From the NCBI RefSeq assembly GCF_024793945.1, contig NZ_JANUSD010000010.1, positions 1-64,000 of the forward strand: a DNA stretch of 64,000 nucleotides, given 5' to 3'. Numbering within the stretch: position 1 is the stretch's first letter; every line of letters starts with the position of its first letter. A model generated the notes under the pieces. It worked only from the letters and a program-made list of their open reading frames with translations, was not told the DNA's origin and did not search any database. Made by a program: the position numbers and the translations under genes. Shown here one piece after another: positions 63,901 through 64,000 of the stretch. This DNA is from Emticicia fluvialis (GTDB taxonomy: Bacteria; Bacteroidota; Bacteroidia; Cytophagales; Spirosomataceae).

Positions 63901-64000
63901 CTACAATGCTAAAAACCAATACCGCCTGGTTGTCTGGCACTACAAGGGTGTAGTTACCGTCGCCGTCGGTGGTGGTACCTTTGGTAGTACCTTTAATTGT
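60980..64000 (-). CDS. SusC/RagA-type TonB-linked outer-membrane transporter, N-terminus outside the window
   Basis: The open frame runs to the window edge without a stop; 1006 residues are present and the signal peptide plus first part of the carboxypeptidase-regulatory-like domain are missing. The visible start is GTTTDGDGNYTLVVPDNQ, then the plug domain (EVVVVGYGVQKKETVTGSV, GRLPGVVAVNRSGEPGYDN, SVLKDASAAIYGSRAANGVI) and a long beta-barrel ending KIINVGLTATF. It imports the substrate bound by the adjacent SusD, energised by a TonB complex like the one at 19618-22538. Confidence 0.93.
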   Translation of the reverse strand, partial: TIKGTTKGTTTDGDGNYTLVVPDNQAVLVFSIVGFEPQEVIVGNRSVIDIAMKSDVKTLGEVVVVGYGVQKKETVTGSVVSVKGAELVKSPAVNLSNSLAGRLPGVVAVNRSGEPGYDNSAIRIRGANTLNNSEALIVIDGIPNRAGGLSRLNPADIETISVLKDASAAIYGSRAANGVILITTKRGKTGKPELSYSFNQGFARPTVVPKLANAAQYVGMLNDLDIYGLPTSEWAAANQAYKTNGVYTRPNGDIRKAPFSPSDIQKYADGSDPWLYPNTDWYKATLKDWSPQSRHSLQVTGGTENFRYLSTLGYQKQDAFYKNSATGYEQYDIRVNLDAKINKYMNLQIGLLAREEARKFPTKSASAIFRMQMRGKPHQPAFWPNGLPGPDIENGENPVVITTNQTGYDRDKQDYFQTNGQLDIKIPGIEGLKFTGTASIDKRIRSTKRWETPWTLYEKGSGTNPDGTPVLVPSKRGPAEPRLTLGNENQLNILLGAIGTYERKFGVHGLTVLAGTNRETIQGDNFNAFRRYFISTSIDQIFAGGDLEKNNGGGAYNSARLNYFGRVAYNYKEKYLAEFLWRYDGSDIFPKATRYGFFPGVMMGWVLSEESFIKNALPVVNYLKLRGSWGQMGNDNVYLPNTTTPATYQYLSTYGFRSYIINNTETKTLYETRIPNNNITWEVANNSNLGLEGQLFNGKLSFEFDVFSNKRTSILWFRNASVPQSTGLTLPAENIGKVSNKGWEFNVGYRGQVGDVKFSASVNGGYAKNKVVFWDEAPGAPDWQRTTGRPMNTYMAYLYDGVFKDQAEINENKIDYKAIVNQLRPGDMKYKDYNGDGKITPDDQVRTDNTNLPLFQGGANLSAQFKNFDLTVLFQGAAGAKQYVSAGESGNIGNFLLDIYENRWTIDNPSSVHPRIANRSDQYYSNGNTYWLRSTDYIRLKNFEIGYTIPEAIGSKVGFSNFRVYVNGLNMLTWDKLKVYDPETDNSTGQYYPQSKIINVGLTATF

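Noticed and set aside
1..64000. tRNA, rRNA, riboswitch, integrase or prophage genes
   Set aside because: I looked for characteristic cloverleaf ends, riboswitch cores and integrase or transposase motifs and found none; a covariance-model scan would be needed to be sure.

Overview
The window is from a member of the Bacteroidota, most likely the Cytophagales. The evidence is SusC/SusD outer-membrane pairs, C-terminal type IX secretion (Por) sorting domains, a -33 TTTG / -7 TAnnTTTG promoter, start codons without Shine-Dalgarno sequences, a bacillithiol deacetylase (BshB1) and an exbB-exbD-exbD-tonB cluster. This is inference from gene content; I cannot name the genus. I saw no tRNA or rRNA gene, insertion sequence, transposase or CRISPR array.

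Layout. 1-9000: the nuoABCDEFGHIJ part of respiratory complex I on the minus strand, with a textbook Bacteroidota promoter upstream of nuoA. nuoJ is followed by a terminator and by 580 bp carrying a second copy of its own 3' end, a second terminator and palindromic repeats; nuoK-N are not in the window. 9000-16200: two tandem secreted SGNH-type esterases with Ig-like repeats and T9SS tails, then adk-obg. 16300-22540: a Ton energisation cluster (exbB, two exbD, tonB, a small membrane protein, a PstS-like binding protein and a TPR protein). 22900-30660: an M28 peptidase, recQ, an AT-rich pair (AAA ATPase + DUF4276 TOPRIM-like protein) that looks like a defence module, and an ABC exporter. 30900-35115 (plus strand): an NTF2-like protein, a dicarboxylate symporter and a malic enzyme-phosphotransacetylase fusion, a plausible C4-dicarboxylate uptake and use set. 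35460-46570: mostly minus-strand envelope and housekeeping genes (DUF2752, two RDD proteins, a GNGPSL-motif protein, bshB1, a LysM/M23 peptidase, trxB, an OmpA/PD40 protein, a beta-barrel protein, an LtaS-like sulfatase-fold enzyme), with hemJ on plus. 46650-50030 (plus): a small conserved protein, an ABC-F ATPase, a VOC protein and DedA. 50190-64000 (minus): a stand-alone LytTR regulator, then susC (cut by the window end)-susD-VCBS/ASPIC lipoprotein-vanadium haloperoxidase-like lipoprotein-GMC oxidoreductase-GH-A glycosidase.

How the parts fit: the Ton cluster would energise SusC-type transporters such as the one at the right edge. The susCD-linked genes look like an uptake and surface or periplasmic processing locus whose substrate may not be an ordinary glycan. 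The best candidates for little-described biology are the AAA+DUF4276 pair, the susCD-ASPIC-haloperoxidase locus, the PstS-like and TPR genes attached to the Ton cluster, and a family of short palindromic intergenic elements (arms resembling TTTAGTGAATGAGTGAT) found at several sites.
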